A stretch of DNA of 64,000 nucleotides from Paenibacillus woosongensis (GCF_030122845.1 NZ_CP126084.1:5225573-5289572), one strand, 5' to 3'; positions 8,938-20,492 are shown, counted from the stretch's first letter. Translations and numbers: made by a program. Notes: generated from the sequence alone by a model not told the origin.

Positions 8938-9651
8938 CTAGAATCCACCCGCCTTGGAGCTGCGCATCATATAGCCAAGCCCGCGCCGGGTCAAAATATA
9001 CTCGGGCTTGCTCGGATCACTCTCAATCTTCTCCCGCAGCCGGCGAATCGTCACGTCCACCGTCCGCACGTCTCCGAAATAGTCATAACCCCATACCGCC
9101 TGCAGCAGATGCTCTCGGGTCATTACTTTTCCAGCATTCTTCACCAGATAATGAACCAGCTCGAACTCCCGGTGAGTCAAATCCAACGGTTCGCCATTTT
9201 TGTATACCGTATACATATCTGTATCGATAAACAGCTCAAACAAGCTGATTCCCTGTTTGCCCTCGGCGCTTTCCAGCTGAGCCGGCTTCTGCTGCCGCCG
9301 CATTTGCGCCTTCACCCGGGCAAGAAGCTCCCGCGTGCTGAACGGCTTCGTCACATAATCATCGGCTCCAAGCTCCAGCCCAAGCACTTTATCGATTTCG
9401 CCATCCTTGGCGGTCAGCATAATGATCGGCGTCTGCAGTCTGGCGCGCACCTCTCTGCACACATCCATGCCATCCTTGCCGGGCAGCATCAAATCAAGCA
9501 GAATGAGATCCGGCTGCTCGTTGAATGCCAGCTCCACAGCCTCGATTCCATCGAAAGCAAGGATTACCTCGTACCCTTCTTTTTCTAGATTGAATTTCAA
9601 AATATCGGCAATTGGACGCTCATCGTCCACGACTAAAATTTTACCTAGCAT
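8938..9651 (-). CDS. walR: Response regulator WalR
   Basis: OmpR/PhoB-type regulator that controls peptidoglycan hydrolase genes. Receiver domain with acidic pocket DD at 9-10, phospho-acceptor Asp53 ([10 protein letters not shown]) and the conserved Lys in YVTKPFS; the C-terminal winged helix includes [10 protein letters not shown] and [15 protein letters not shown], typical of WalR. First gene of the wal operon; a possible -10 element TAAGAT lies about 40 bases upstream, and GGGGTGA precedes the ATG. Confidence 0.96.
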   Translation of the reverse strand: MLGKILVVDDERPIADILKFNLEKEGYEVILAFDGIEAVELAFNEQPDLILLDLMLPGKDGMDVCREVRARLQTPIIMLTAKDGEIDKVLGLELGADDYVTKPFSTRELLARVKAQMRRQQKPAQLESAEGKQGISLFELFIDTDMYTVYKNGEPLDLTHREFELVHYLVKNAGKVMTREHLLQAVWGYDYFGDVRTVDVTIRRLREKIESDPSKPEYILTRRGLGYMMRSSKAGGF

Positions 9652-9866
9652 GATTGCGATTCACCCCAAACTTTCGATCATGGCTTTGATCTTCCTCTAT
9701 CTTACCATATCCTAAGCAGCATCAGCTATCGGGAAGCCTAGGGCAAGTATTGAATGCCCTCGCCTAAAACTGTTACTCTATCATTGACGGTGAAGATCCC
9801 GTTCGCTTTAGATCATACATACATTTACTTATTTTTACCAGTCACTTAAGGAGGATAATTAACCCT

Positions 9867-10553
9867 ATGGCCACCATTATGCTCGTCGATGACGATCCCC
9901 ATATACGCGAACTGATTTGTCTCTATTTATCGAAGGAAGGATTCCGCCCCATCCAGGCCGAAAACGGCGCCGTGGCGCTGAAAATGATGGAGCAGGAAAT
10001 CGCCGACCTGGTTGTACTCGACATCATGATGCCGGTCATGGACGGCTGGGAGCTGTGCGCTGAGCTGCGCCGCCTGTACCCGGATACGCCGCTGCTCATG
10101 GTTACTGCGAAGGGCGAAACTGGGCAAAAAATCAAGGGCTTTGATCTGGGCGCCGACGATTATGTCGTGAAGCCGTTTGAGCCGCTCGAGCTGGTGGCCC
10201 GGATCAAAGTGCTGCTCAAGCGATACAAAATCGCTTCTTCCCAAAGCATTCAGCTCGGGAACATTTTGCTGGACCGCCAAAGCTATAAAGTGATCCGCGG
10301 CTCCGAAGAGTTCATGCTCCCGCCTAAGGAATTCGAGCTTCTATTCAAGCTAGGAAGCTATCCCGGGCAGATTTTTACCCGCGAGCAGCTGATCGAACAA
10401 ATCTGGGGTCTGGACTATACAGGGGATGACCGTACGGTCGATGTCCATATCAAAAGGCTGCGCGAACGCTTCCCCGCAAGCGGCCAGGAGGCACACTCCT
10501 TTCATATCGCCACCGTATACGGGCTCGGCTACCGGCTTGTGGTGGACAAATGA
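9867..10553 (+). CDS. OmpR-family response regulator next to an RND pump operon
   Basis: A 228-residue winged-helix regulator. The receiver has DDD at 8-10, phospho-acceptor Asp52 (VVLDIMMPVMDG) and Lys in YVVKPFEP; the DNA-binding half contains PPKEFELLFKLGSYPG and IWGLDYTGDDRTVDVHIKRL. The last four bases overlap the kinase gene (ATGA). The AAGGAGG site is about 12 bases from the ATG, longer than usual. It probably controls the RND pump that follows the kinase; the stimulus is unknown. Confidence 0.9.
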   Translation: MATIMLVDDDPHIRELICLYLSKEGFRPIQAENGAVALKMMEQEIADLVVLDIMMPVMDGWELCAELRRLYPDTPLLMVTAKGETGQKIKGFDLGADDYVVKPFEPLELVARIKVLLKRYKIASSQSIQLGNILLDRQSYKVIRGSEEFMLPPKEFELLFKLGSYPGQIFTREQLIEQIWGLDYTGDDRTVDVHIKRLRERFPASGQEAHSFHIATVYGLGYRLVVDK

Positions 10554-11899
10554 TCAAATCGCTATATGTCCGTATTGTTGTGATGTTTCTGGTAGCCATT
10601 CTCGTCAGCCTGCTGACCTCTACGATGGTTATCGGTTATTTATACCAGCGTCAGATCCAGGATCAAACCCAGGACTACATGATTACTCTGGGCCAAAGCC
10701 TGATCCGGATTTTCGAGCGGGTCGGATACGACCGCCGGGCCCTGGTGATGGACGACATCAAGGATCTGGCCAATATGGTCAGCATGCAAGTTTTCGACGG
10801 CTCCCTGTCCGAGGAAAAATACGGCTCCGATTCCCTAATCGAAGTAAGCCGGGAGCAAGTCGAACGCGTGCTTCAAGGGGAGACCTTGAAGGGCACTACC
10901 TCTGAAGGACATACCTATGTAGGGCTGCCTTTCGGGCATCAAGGCCAAACCTATGCCATGTTTATCGAGCCAAGCTCGAACAGCCAGGTCGGTTATCCGA
11001 TCGGCGGCATGATCCTCACCGGGATCACTGTCCTGTTGGTGGGCGGCAGCCTGTTTTTCGTTGTGGAAGCCGCTTTTTTGATCCAGCCTTTGCGCAAAAT
11101 GACGGAAGCGACGAAGCGGATGGCCAAAGGGGATTTCAGCAGCGAGCTGAAAGCGCGGCGTAAAGACGAATTGGGTGTCCTGGTGCAGAGCTTTAACGAA
11201 ATGCGTCGGCAGCTGCAGCAAATTGAGGAAATGCGCCAGGACTTCGTCTCTAACGTCTCGCACGAAATTCAATCGCCGCTTACGTCCATCCGCGGATTTG
11301 CCAAGGCGCTGAAGGAGAACGATACGCTTGACCATAAGAACCGGGATCGATATTTAGACATCATTATTGCGGAGAGCGAGCGAATGTCCCGAATGAGCGA
11401 CAACCTGCTGCATTTGGCCTCGCTTGAGTCGAAGCACCATCCGTTCCATCCCGTCACATTCCGGCTCGATGAACAGATCCGGCAAACGGCTGTTGCTCTG
11501 GAGCCGCAATGGGCCGCCAAATCGATTGCGATCGATCTGGAACTGCCGGTCGTCAAAATTTGCGGTGACCGGGACCAGCTGGACCAGGTGTGGATCAACC
11601 TGCTGGGAAACAGCATCCGCTTTACGCCGGAAGGCGGCAAAATCGCCATTGACGTTCGGCGGGGCATCCACCAGGTTTCCGTGACAATCAAAGATACGGG
11701 AATCGGCATTGCACCAGAGGACCAGGCCCAAATCTTCGAACGGTTCTACAAGGCGGACCGCTCCCGCAACCGGGTATATAATGGCAACGGTCTGGGCCTG
11801 GCGATCGTCAAAAGAATCGTAGACCTGCATCACGGCCATATCGAAGTGCGCAGCGAGCCCGGAACCGGAACGGAAATCACGGTCACCCTGCCATCTTGA
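10550..11899 (+). CDS. Sensor histidine kinase, partner of the preceding regulator
   Basis: A 449-residue kinase with transmembrane segments near 8-31 and 155-178 framing an extracellular loop, then HAMP (about 178-230), HisKA with His238 in VSNVSHEIQSPLTS, and HATPase with INLLGNSIRFTP, DTGIGIAPED and NGNGLGLAIVKR. Overlap with the regulator gene implies coupled translation. The short loop resembles envelope-stress or drug sensors, but no ligand can be deduced. Confidence 0.9.
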   Translation: MIKSLYVRIVVMFLVAILVSLLTSTMVIGYLYQRQIQDQTQDYMITLGQSLIRIFERVGYDRRALVMDDIKDLANMVSMQVFDGSLSEEKYGSDSLIEVSREQVERVLQGETLKGTTSEGHTYVGLPFGHQGQTYAMFIEPSSNSQVGYPIGGMILTGITVLLVGGSLFFVVEAAFLIQPLRKMTEATKRMAKGDFSSELKARRKDELGVLVQSFNEMRRQLQQIEEMRQDFVSNVSHEIQSPLTSIRGFAKALKENDTLDHKNRDRYLDIIIAESERMSRMSDNLLHLASLESKHHPFHPVTFRLDEQIRQTAVALEPQWAAKSIAIDLELPVVKICGDRDQLDQVWINLLGNSIRFTPEGGKIAIDVRRGIHQVSVTIKDTGIGIAPEDQAQIFERFYKADRSRNRVYNGNGLGLAIVKRIVDLHHGHIEVRSEPGTGTEITVTLPS

Positions 11900-12003
11900 A
11901 CAATTTAGTTCTTTTGCCCTGCCAAGATAATTGTAAATTTGGCTTCTTATTCATATTCAGTTCACATTTATACGGTAATCTTTCTTAAGATAGGAGGATT
12001 ACC

Positions 12004-15000
12004 ATGAACAAACTAACTAGTTTTTCCATGAAGAATATAGGCGCCTTGTTTATCATGATCATCATGTTGTTTGGCGGCGGCCTATATGCGGCTGGGAATT
12101 TAAAGACGGAAATCATGCCGGACATCTCGATTCCCATGGTATACATAACGGCCCAATATCCCGGGTCTCCCAGCGACGTCATGGAACAAGTAACCAAGCC
12201 GATAGAGAAAAAAATAGCCAACATGGAGGGAGTTACCTCGCTGGACTCTACGTCAAGCGACAACTTTGCGACCATTATAGTCATGTTGACCGATAAGGCT
12301 GACCCTGAAAAGAAAAAGCAGGATATTGAAAGCTTGCTGCAAGAGGTCAATCTTCCCGCTTCGGCCAGCACTCCGAAGGTGGCCACCTTCGGTTTCGCCT
12401 CAATTCCGGCTTATTACTTCGCCATCTATGGCGAGAATGGCATGAGCCAGTCAGAACTGGATCAATGGTATGCGAACGAGATCAAACCCGAACTCGAATC
12501 GATCCCGGGCTACGACCACATGGACGAAATCGGAGCGCGGGAAACGAAGCTTACCATCAAGCTTGATGCCGGGAAGCTGAATGATTTCGGCCTTACTCCC
12601 GGACAAGTATCCGGCCAGGTGCGCCAAAACCTCACTTCGCTGCCGGCAGGAGCCGTCGATCTCGATGGCAGCTCCTTGATGGCCCGTGTAAAGGGCGACA
12701 CCAACAGCGTGTATAACTTGGAAAATATGGACTTGCTGACCCAGAGCGGCACCCGGGTTCGCTTGAATCAGCTGGGCAAGGTCGAATCGATCTCGGAATC
12801 CGATTTTGTAGCTCGCCTGAATCAGCAGCCAGCCATCGGCATCCAGCTGTACAAAACGAGCGATGCCAACGCCGTCGATTTCGCCGGGGAAGTCGAGTCC
12901 CTGTTCTCTAAATGGGAGCAGCAGCTTCCTGATATCGGCTTTAAGACGATTTATGACACTTCGGAACTAGTCAGTTCCTCCATTAGCGGAATGGTGCATG
13001 AGGGGCTCACCGGCGCGCTGCTGGCAGCGCTCGTCATCCTGCTGTTCCTGCGGAATATACGCATGACCTTGATCGTTCTGGTCTCGATTCCGCTTTCGAT
13101 CCTGATAACACTGCTCGTTATGAATTCCTTGGACATTTCCTTGAACATTCTGACGCTCGGTGGTATGTTCATCGCGATTGGACGGGTCGTGGACGACAGT
13201 ATCGTCGTTATCGAAAATATATATTCACATTTGCAGAAAGCGCAGGAGCGCGGCGAATCGGTCATTAAGCTGGCTACCCGCGAAGTCGGCGCAGCCATTA
13301 CGTCATCCACACTAACGACGGTCGGGGTCTTCGCCCCGCTCGCATTTGTCAGCGGTATGGTCGGGCAATTGTTCCAGCCGTTTGCGATTACGCTGTCCAC
13401 CGCCATGTTAGCTTCGCTGCTCGTAGCATTGACGGTGATCCCGATGCTGGCGAAGGTGCTGGTGCTCCGCGGAGCCAAGATCAAGCACCATGAAGAGAAG
13501 GCAGGACGCTCGACAGCTTTTTACCGCCGTGTCCTGGAATGGTCGCTGCGCCACCGGATCAAAACGCTGCTGGCAGCAGGATTCCTGTTTATCGCGTCAA
13601 TTATCGGAACGCTACCGTTTTTATCGATCACCTTGATGCCGGAGGAAGAGCCTCCGCGGCAGTTTTACTTCGTCGTTAAGATGCCGTACGAAACTTCTTT
13701 GAAAACTATGGATGCCAAAATCAAAGATATGGAAGAGATTTTGCATCTTGCGAAGACGGCCGATGGCCAGCCGCAATTTACCTTTACTGAAGCACTGATC
13801 GGATTTGACGGCTCCACGGAGGCAACGCCTTACCGGGCGCAGATTTTCACCGAAGTTAGCGAAGGCAGCAATGTCAAAACTGTACAGGATCAATACAAAA
13901 ATATTTTGATGGCCGAATTACCGGTAGACTCTGAATTGGACGTTAGATCCTTGGAGGGTAATTCGGCGGGCGGCACCGACTTCCAATATTCCCTGAAAGG
14001 GGATGACCTCAATCGGTTGGTTGAAGCATCTGCGCTGCTGAAGGAGAAGCTGAAGGATTTTCCAGAAATTAAGGAAGTGGAAGACTCCCTCAGCGATGCC
14101 AAGAAGGAGCTTGAGATCGAAGTCGATCAGAACAAGGTTTGGCAATACGGACTGAGCGCCTCTACGGTACAGCAGACCGTCGCCGGTTGGCTGGCCGAGG
14201 ATGAAATCGGTGATGTCAAGCTGGATAACATCACTTACACGACAACGGTCCAACTGGATAAATCGGGCATCGATACGCTGTCCAAGCTGGGGGATATCCC
14301 GTTCCGTACAGGGAGCGGCTCCATCGTTTATCTGAAAGAGGTGGCGAAGCTGAACATCATTAACGCCGCCTCCAGCATTCAGCGCAACGACCAGGAACAG
14401 GTCGTGAACATTACCGCCAAAATCGACAGCCAAAACAAGGGCGGTGTTGCCGGTCAAGTCGCGATGGCTCTGGATCAGGTTGAGCTTCCTGACGGTGTAT
14501 CGCGCGAAGTCGGCGGGATTAACGAAGATATCGGAGAAAGCTTCTCCCAGCTGTTTGTCGCCATGGGGGCCGCCGTATTTATCGTCTATCTCGTCATGGT
14601 TATTGCTTTCGGCAATCTGAGCGCACCGTTTGTCATCCTGTTCTCGCTGCCGCTTGCCGTAATCGGCGGTTTGCTTGGTCTATTGATCAGCGGCGAAGCG
14701 TTGAGCATCACCTCGCTGATCGGCTTCATGATGCTGATCGGGATCGTCGTGACCAACGCAATTCTGCTTATCGACCGGACGCAGCAGCTTCGCGACGAAG
14801 GCTACACCGTTCGCCACGCCTTGGTCGAAGCGGGCATGCTTCGCCTAAGACCGATCATCATGACAGCAGTCGTAACCATGGTCGCCATGCTGCCGCTTGC
14901 GCTTGGGTTTACCGAAGGCGGAGCGATCATTTCGAAAGGCATGGCCGTCGTCGTGATCGGCGGACTCGTTACGTCAACGATTCTGACATTGGTCGTCGTT

Positions 15001-15117
15001 CCGGTCGTCTACGAATTACTGGAATCATTCAAGAACCGGATGGGCCGTCTGTTCCGAAGAAGGGGCCGAGTCGATAAATCATCCGACGACATCAGTGAGG
15101 GAGTGGTAAGTCAATGA
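12004..15117 (+). CDS. RND-family efflux transporter (AcrB/SwrC type)
   Basis: A 1037-residue proton-driven pump with the usual two repeats: each has a first transmembrane helix, a large extracytoplasmic loop and five further helices. Marks include GGIYAAGNLKTE-like start, PGSPSDVMEQVTKPIE near 50, the charged membrane motif GRVVDDSIVVIENI near residue 397, and IGIVVTNAILLIDR near 915. In Gram-positive bacteria such pumps (SwrC/YerP) export lipopeptides and amphipathic compounds. AGGAGG precedes the ATG. It overlaps the adaptor gene by four bases. Confidence 0.92.
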   Translation: MNKLTSFSMKNIGALFIMIIMLFGGGLYAAGNLKTEIMPDISIPMVYITAQYPGSPSDVMEQVTKPIEKKIANMEGVTSLDSTSSDNFATIIVMLTDKADPEKKKQDIESLLQEVNLPASASTPKVATFGFASIPAYYFAIYGENGMSQSELDQWYANEIKPELESIPGYDHMDEIGARETKLTIKLDAGKLNDFGLTPGQVSGQVRQNLTSLPAGAVDLDGSSLMARVKGDTNSVYNLENMDLLTQSGTRVRLNQLGKVESISESDFVARLNQQPAIGIQLYKTSDANAVDFAGEVESLFSKWEQQLPDIGFKTIYDTSELVSSSISGMVHEGLTGALLAALVILLFLRNIRMTLIVLVSIPLSILITLLVMNSLDISLNILTLGGMFIAIGRVVDDSIVVIENIYSHLQKAQERGESVIKLATREVGAAITSSTLTTVGVFAPLAFVSGMVGQLFQPFAITLSTAMLASLLVALTVIPMLAKVLVLRGAKIKHHEEKAGRSTAFYRRVLEWSLRHRIKTLLAAGFLFIASIIGTLPFLSITLMPEEEPPRQFYFVVKMPYETSLKTMDAKIKDMEEILHLAKTADGQPQFTFTEALIGFDGSTEATPYRAQIFTEVSEGSNVKTVQDQYKNILMAELPVDSELDVRSLEGNSAGGTDFQYSLKGDDLNRLVEASALLKEKLKDFPEIKEVEDSLSDAKKELEIEVDQNKVWQYGLSASTVQQTVAGWLAEDEIGDVKLDNITYTTTVQLDKSGIDTLSKLGDIPFRTGSGSIVYLKEVAKLNIINAASSIQRNDQEQVVNITAKIDSQNKGGVAGQVAMALDQVELPDGVSREVGGINEDIGESFSQLFVAMGAAVFIVYLVMVIAFGNLSAPFVILFSLPLAVIGGLLGLLISGEALSITSLIGFMMLIGIVVTNAILLIDRTQQLRDEGYTVRHALVEAGMLRLRPIIMTAVVTMVAMLPLALGFTEGGAIISKGMAVVVIGGLVTSTILTLVVVPVVYELLESFKNRMGRLFRRRGRVDKSSDDISEGVVSQ

Positions 15118-16166
15118 GAAACAAACGATGGATACAAATTATAATGGGCAGCGCATTGCTGGCCGTGGGCGGAACAGCTCTGGCCGGCTGCAATGCCCCT
15201 CAGGAAACGCAAATGGAAGTGCAGAAGACCATACAGAAGCCCGCTGTCAAGATCAGTGAAGCTCAAAAGAGAAGCATTGGCGCTCCTCAGGAGACGGTAG
15301 CCGAAGTGACAGCTTCAGCGGAAAGAGATGTCGTGGTCAAAGCAAGCGGTGACGTGCTAAAAGCGTTGAAAAAGCGTGGTGATCAGGTAAAACAGGGGGA
15401 ACTGCTGTTTGAACTGGATCCAGCCGATGTGCTGCTGCAGAAGCAAAAGGCCGAAATCGGGCTCCGCACGGCCCAGAATAATCTGAAAGAGGGCCAGTTT
15501 GCTGCGCAAGACGATCCGGATGCCCTGCAGCCGCTGAAAGATCAAATTCGAATGGCACAACTCGATATCGAGCAAATCAACCGCACCTTGGACAATTATA
15601 AAGTGACCGCTCCAATCAGCGGCATTCTGACCGATTTTTCGATTGAGTCCGGCATGACCATAAACCAAGGGATCGTTGGCAAAATTCAGCAGATCAACCC
15701 GGTCAAAATCAAGGCGAACATCACGGAAGAAAACGCCAAGCTCCTTAAAGGCAAAACCGAGCTTTCGTTCTATGCGGCCGATCGGCCGGACCAGCTGTTT
15801 AAAGGGAAAATCGTCTATTTCGCCGACATCATGGACACGATGAACAGAACTTATGAGCTGGAGCTGCAAGCCGACAACGCCAATCTGGCCCTGAAGCCGG
15901 GAACCAAAGTGCAGCTGCGGCTGACCGATGAAGCAGAGCAGGAAGTGCTCACCATCCCAACGACGGCGATTATCCGGGAAGAGAGCAACACCTACGTCTA
16001 CCTCTTCTCCGGTGGCAAAGTCGAGAAGCGGCAAGTGGAACTCGGACGCCTTAACGAATTGTATCAGGAGGTCATCGAAGGCTTGGCCACGGGAGATCAG
16101 GTCGTGGTATCGGGCCAACACCAATTGAAAGACAATCAAGAGGTCGAAGTCCTTGCGGCAAATTGA
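15114..16166 (+). CDS. RND/MFP efflux adaptor lipoprotein
   Basis: A 350-residue membrane fusion protein with a lipoprotein signal: hydrophobic segment then the lipobox LAGC with Cys26. Next come a short helical hairpin (about 105-150) between two lipoyl half-motifs (KRGDQVKQGELLFELDP and APISGILTDFSIESG) and beta-barrel and membrane-proximal domains. It would bridge the RND pump to the cell wall space. Coupled to the pump by an ATGA overlap. Last gene of the operon; a terminator follows. Confidence 0.9.
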   Translation: MRNKRWIQIIMGSALLAVGGTALAGCNAPQETQMEVQKTIQKPAVKISEAQKRSIGAPQETVAEVTASAERDVVVKASGDVLKALKKRGDQVKQGELLFELDPADVLLQKQKAEIGLRTAQNNLKEGQFAAQDDPDALQPLKDQIRMAQLDIEQINRTLDNYKVTAPISGILTDFSIESGMTINQGIVGKIQQINPVKIKANITEENAKLLKGKTELSFYAADRPDQLFKGKIVYFADIMDTMNRTYELELQADNANLALKPGTKVQLRLTDEAEQEVLTIPTTAIIREESNTYVYLFSGGKVEKRQVELGRLNELYQEVIEGLATGDQVVVSGQHQLKDNQEVEVLAAN

Positions 16167-16173
16167 TATAAAA

Positions 16174-16232
16174 AAATGGCCTTGCGTGACGGTGTTCCAT
16201 CAGGAACGCCGGACGCGCGGGCCATTTTTATT
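16174..16232 (+). terminator. Terminator of the RND operon, probably two-way
   Basis: AAAAAATGGCC pairs with GGCCATTTTTA around an inner hairpin (GGTGTTCC/GGAACGCC). T-runs on both strands allow it to stop the plus-strand RND operon and possibly oncoming minus-strand transcripts. Confidence 0.8.
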
Positions 16233-16261
16233 TGAACATGACTTGTTGAACTACCTCTATA

Positions 16262-17803
16262 CTATAAATATTTCATCGGGTTTTGGACGGTACCGTTCTT
16301 ATGAATTTCAAAATGCAGATGAGTACCGGTGGAACGTCCCGTGCTGCCCATAATCCCGATTTTCGAACCTTTCTCGACGACTTCGCCTTCCTTGACACTG
16401 ATCTTGCTCAGATGCCCATACAGCGTCTCATATCCGTTATTATGATTAATAATAATAACATTGCCATAGCCGGACTTGACGCCTGCGAAGCTGACAACTC
16501 CTTCATCCGCGGCAAGAATGTTCCGATTCGAGGAGACCAGATCGACGCCTTTATGAGTTCGGCCCCAACGCTCGCCGTAGCTGCTCGTCATTCGTGCGCC
16601 GGATACCGGCCACGCGAACTGGCCGCTGCCCTCGCCGACGATCTTCGTTCCTTTCATAATGATGCGCGGCGACGATGCCTTAATGACCTCATGGCCAAGC
16701 CATTCCTCGGTGACCACCTCGCCATTCTCTTTGGTCAGCCGATATTCCATAATCTTCAGACCGCTTTGCCCTTCCGCAACAACCTTGGACTGACCGGCTT
16801 TCATATCCGCATTTTTCTGAATAATCACTTCCGGTTCGGTGACGATTTCCTCGGATACCAGTTCAACCGTCTTTACGGTTAGAGCAGGCTTCAACGCCTT
16901 TACGTTCAGCTCCGTACCGATCTGCATTGTCTTCTCCTGAACGCCAGGGTTATTCGCGAACAATTCCTTCTGAGTCACCCCGTACCGCTTAGCAATGGAT
17001 GAGATCGTATCCCCTTCGCGAACGACATAAGTGATCGCTGCCTCGCTGCCCTCTACGATGCGCTGAACCGCCTCCTCGGCGCTCAGCACCTTGTTCGGAT
17101 CCGTCTTTACCGCAACCTGCGTTACGTCCTCCACGATCTCTGCGGATTCCACGGTTACACCGTTTTGCTTCTTGGCCGCGTTCGGATTGCTGCTCACTAA
17201 TTTAATTCTAGAAGCCGCATTATTGGATGAAGTGCCCGGTATGTATTTCCCTTTCACTTGCTCCAGAATCGCGTTTGCCGTTGCCTGATCCTTCACGACC
17301 GCAATGGTCTCGCCGTCGACCTTCAGCTCTACCCCGCGGGAATAACCCGTCAGCCTCTCATACAGCTTGTCCAGAGTAACCTCCGTATCAATCCTGGCTT
17401 TATACTTCTTCGCCTCGACCGTTGTTATGCCCTTCGTATTAACCACCATATCCGCCTGTGGATACTTCTCGGCGTACTCCTGCTCTTTGCGCTTGTAGAG
17501 CGCCTGCAGCTGATCCTCGCTATCGATCGTTCCGATCTCCTCATCATGGAGCATGACGCGGTAATAGGTCACCGTATGCGCCTGCGCATACTGGTAACCA
17601 GCCAATAACATGCCTGTTGCAAGTACGGCAGCGATTGCCCCAATTCTGACTCTGCGTGATCGCGTTTTCTGCTCTATATCCGTGCTATCTATATCATCTT
17701 GCTCATTTTCCGGTAGATTATGGCTTGGCCTGATACGCTGAACCGCAGACTGATACCGCTCCGTAAGCCAATCAAGCCCAATTTTCCCCCTGAAACCCTT
17801 CAT
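16262..17803 (-). CDS. LysM/G5/M23 cell-wall endopeptidase
   Basis: A 513-residue secreted or membrane-tethered peptidoglycan hydrolase. A cytoplasmic Arg/Lys-rich tail leads to one membrane segment near 50-70. LysM lies near 258-305 (YVVREGDTISSIAKRYG), G5 near 310-390 (VELVSEEIVTEPEVII) and the M23 peptidase at the C-terminus with zinc ligands in HKGVDLVSS and GTHLHFEIH. Such proteins cut cross-bridges during growth or sporulation. The start has AAAGGAG. Monocistronic, convergent with the RND operon. Confidence 0.9.
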   Translation of the reverse strand: MKGFRGKIGLDWLTERYQSAVQRIRPSHNLPENEQDDIDSTDIEQKTRSRRVRIGAIAAVLATGMLLAGYQYAQAHTVTYYRVMLHDEEIGTIDSEDQLQALYKRKEQEYAEKYPQADMVVNTKGITTVEAKKYKARIDTEVTLDKLYERLTGYSRGVELKVDGETIAVVKDQATANAILEQVKGKYIPGTSSNNAASRIKLVSSNPNAAKKQNGVTVESAEIVEDVTQVAVKTDPNKVLSAEEAVQRIVEGSEAAITYVVREGDTISSIAKRYGVTQKELFANNPGVQEKTMQIGTELNVKALKPALTVKTVELVSEEIVTEPEVIIQKNADMKAGQSKVVAEGQSGLKIMEYRLTKENGEVVTEEWLGHEVIKASSPRIIMKGTKIVGEGSGQFAWPVSGARMTSSYGERWGRTHKGVDLVSSNRNILAADEGVVSFAGVKSGYGNVIIINHNNGYETLYGHLSKISVKEGEVVEKGSKIGIMGSTGRSTGTHLHFEIHKNGTVQNPMKYL

Positions 17804-17925
17804 GGTAAATCTCCTTTATATTTGACTCTATTCGACAATAAATAGTTTCAAAATTTTAACCTTTGGTCGCTATCGTCTACTTTAGCATACGACCCTCCCG
17901 AATTTCAACTCTGTTCACAAATGGC

Positions 17926-17950
17926 AAAAACCCGCTGCGAGAGCGGGTTT
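17926..17950 (-). terminator. Terminator downstream of the 18.0-18.8 kb gene
   Basis: On the minus strand AAACCCGCT and AGCGGGTTTTTG form a stem with loop CTCGC and a T-run. It lies 90 bases after the end of the preceding gene. Confidence 0.8.
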
Positions 17951-18042
17951 AACATGTTTTTGCTAAAATATCCAGGGAGTATTTTATTTACAATCCTGTG
18001 AATGGTAACGCTATCATGATGATTTGGTAGAAAGGCTTTCCA

Positions 18043-18789
18043 TTATTTTTTGAGCATAGCCATGACCTTGGCATATTGTTCTTTATCTAAATGCTTGGAC
18101 AAAATTTGCTGAATCTCTATCATTTCGGATTCGGTCAACCCGCCCTCCATTGCCACCGTCATCTTCTGCATTTCGTCCTCCGGAAGCTTGGACATCAGGA
18201 TATTGAATATTTCTTCCTTCTGCTGGTCGGGCAGCTCATCCTTTTTAGCCAACAAATCATCCGGGGAGATGACGACCGCCTGATCCTGGTTCCCGAGTGC
18301 ATCCTGCTGGGACTGTTGTTGCGATTGTTGTTGCGATTGGCCGGAAGCCATCCCTCCCATCACCGGAAGCGCGTCCTCTGGAATTCCCTCTTCCACATTC
18401 ACGCCATCTTCGGCGGGACGATCAGACTCATTGCCGTTGCTGACGCCGCCCTCGCTATTCTCACTACCGCTCCCCGCACGATCTCCATTGCTGTTTCCAG
18501 CGCTATTCCCACCGGTTCCTGTATTCGCGCTTGCATTCATATTTTTATGATCTGTTTCGTCCGCCTTCCTGCCGCCCGGGTTTTTGCTGCCGGTTCCTTG
18601 GCCTCCAAAACCCAGCATGCCCTTCATCATGCTTCCAAGATTAGGCGATTGTACTTCAAGAGGAATGTTATAACTGCCCAGCAGTGATTGAATATACCAG
18701 TTCACGACATAACCAGTCGTGGCAACGGTTAATACGCTGACCATTACGACTGTGATCGATAGCTTTACCAGCCAAGCAACCCACTTCAT
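18043..18789 (-). CDS. Membrane-anchored hypothetical protein with low-complexity linker
   Basis: A 248-residue protein not recognised. Residues 8-30 form a membrane anchor. The middle (about 65-170) is Gly/Asn/Ser/Glu-rich with QSQQQSQQQSQQ, a likely disordered linker. The C-terminal 80 residues are helical and acidic, with two similar blocks: QKEEIFNILMSKLPEDEMQKM and EIQQILSKHLDKEQYAKVM. AGGAGG precedes the ATG. It is alone between two terminators. Such tethered proteins in Paenibacillus are often envelope- or spore-related, but no role can be assigned. Confidence 0.75.
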   Translation of the reverse strand: MKWVAWLVKLSITVVMVSVLTVATTGYVVNWYIQSLLGSYNIPLEVQSPNLGSMMKGMLGFGGQGTGSKNPGGRKADETDHKNMNASANTGTGGNSAGNSNGDRAGSGSENSEGGVSNGNESDRPAEDGVNVEEGIPEDALPVMGGMASGQSQQQSQQQSQQDALGNQDQAVVISPDDLLAKKDELPDQQKEEIFNILMSKLPEDEMQKMTVAMEGGLTESEMIEIQQILSKHLDKEQYAKVMAMLKK

Positions 18790-18871
18790 CGTATACCTCC
18801 TTCTACGTCTTCTACCTATCAGTATGGACGATAGAGGAAGATTTCAACCTTCATAAAAGGAAAAAAGAAAC

Positions 18872-18923
18872 GCAAAAAAGCCGCCCGGAGCAAACGTTCC
18901 CCACGAACGCTCCGGACGGCTAA
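18872..18923 (-). terminator. Strong terminator after purA
   Basis: The minus strand reads AGCCGTCCGGAGCGTTCG, loop, CGTTTGCTCCGGGCGGCT, then TTTTTTG. Long G/C-rich stem and T-run. Confidence 0.9.
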
Positions 18924-18959
18924 ATGTTATGACGCTATCGAATCCATCATACAGCAACC

Positions 18960-20394
<1,435 letters not shown>

Positions 20395-20398
20395 ATTA

Positions 20399-20442
20399 AA
20401 AGACGAACAATCACGTATTTCGATACGTGATTGTTCGGATTC
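20399..20442. promoter_or_regulatory. Tandem inverted PurR boxes upstream of purA
   Basis: An inverted pair: CGAACAATCACGTAT and ATACGTGATTGTTCG around TTCG. The right box read on the minus strand is GAATCCGAACAAT, matching the Bacillus PurBox AWWWCCGAACWWT except at one base; the left box keeps CGAACAAT. The CGAA cores are 26 bases apart, close to B. subtilis PurR sites. Located just upstream of the -35, consistent with repression relieved by PRPP. Confidence 0.8.
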
Positions 20443-20492
20443 TGGCATGAAAATCTGTAATATAAGGACAATGCCGTTATTTAGTTTATAAT

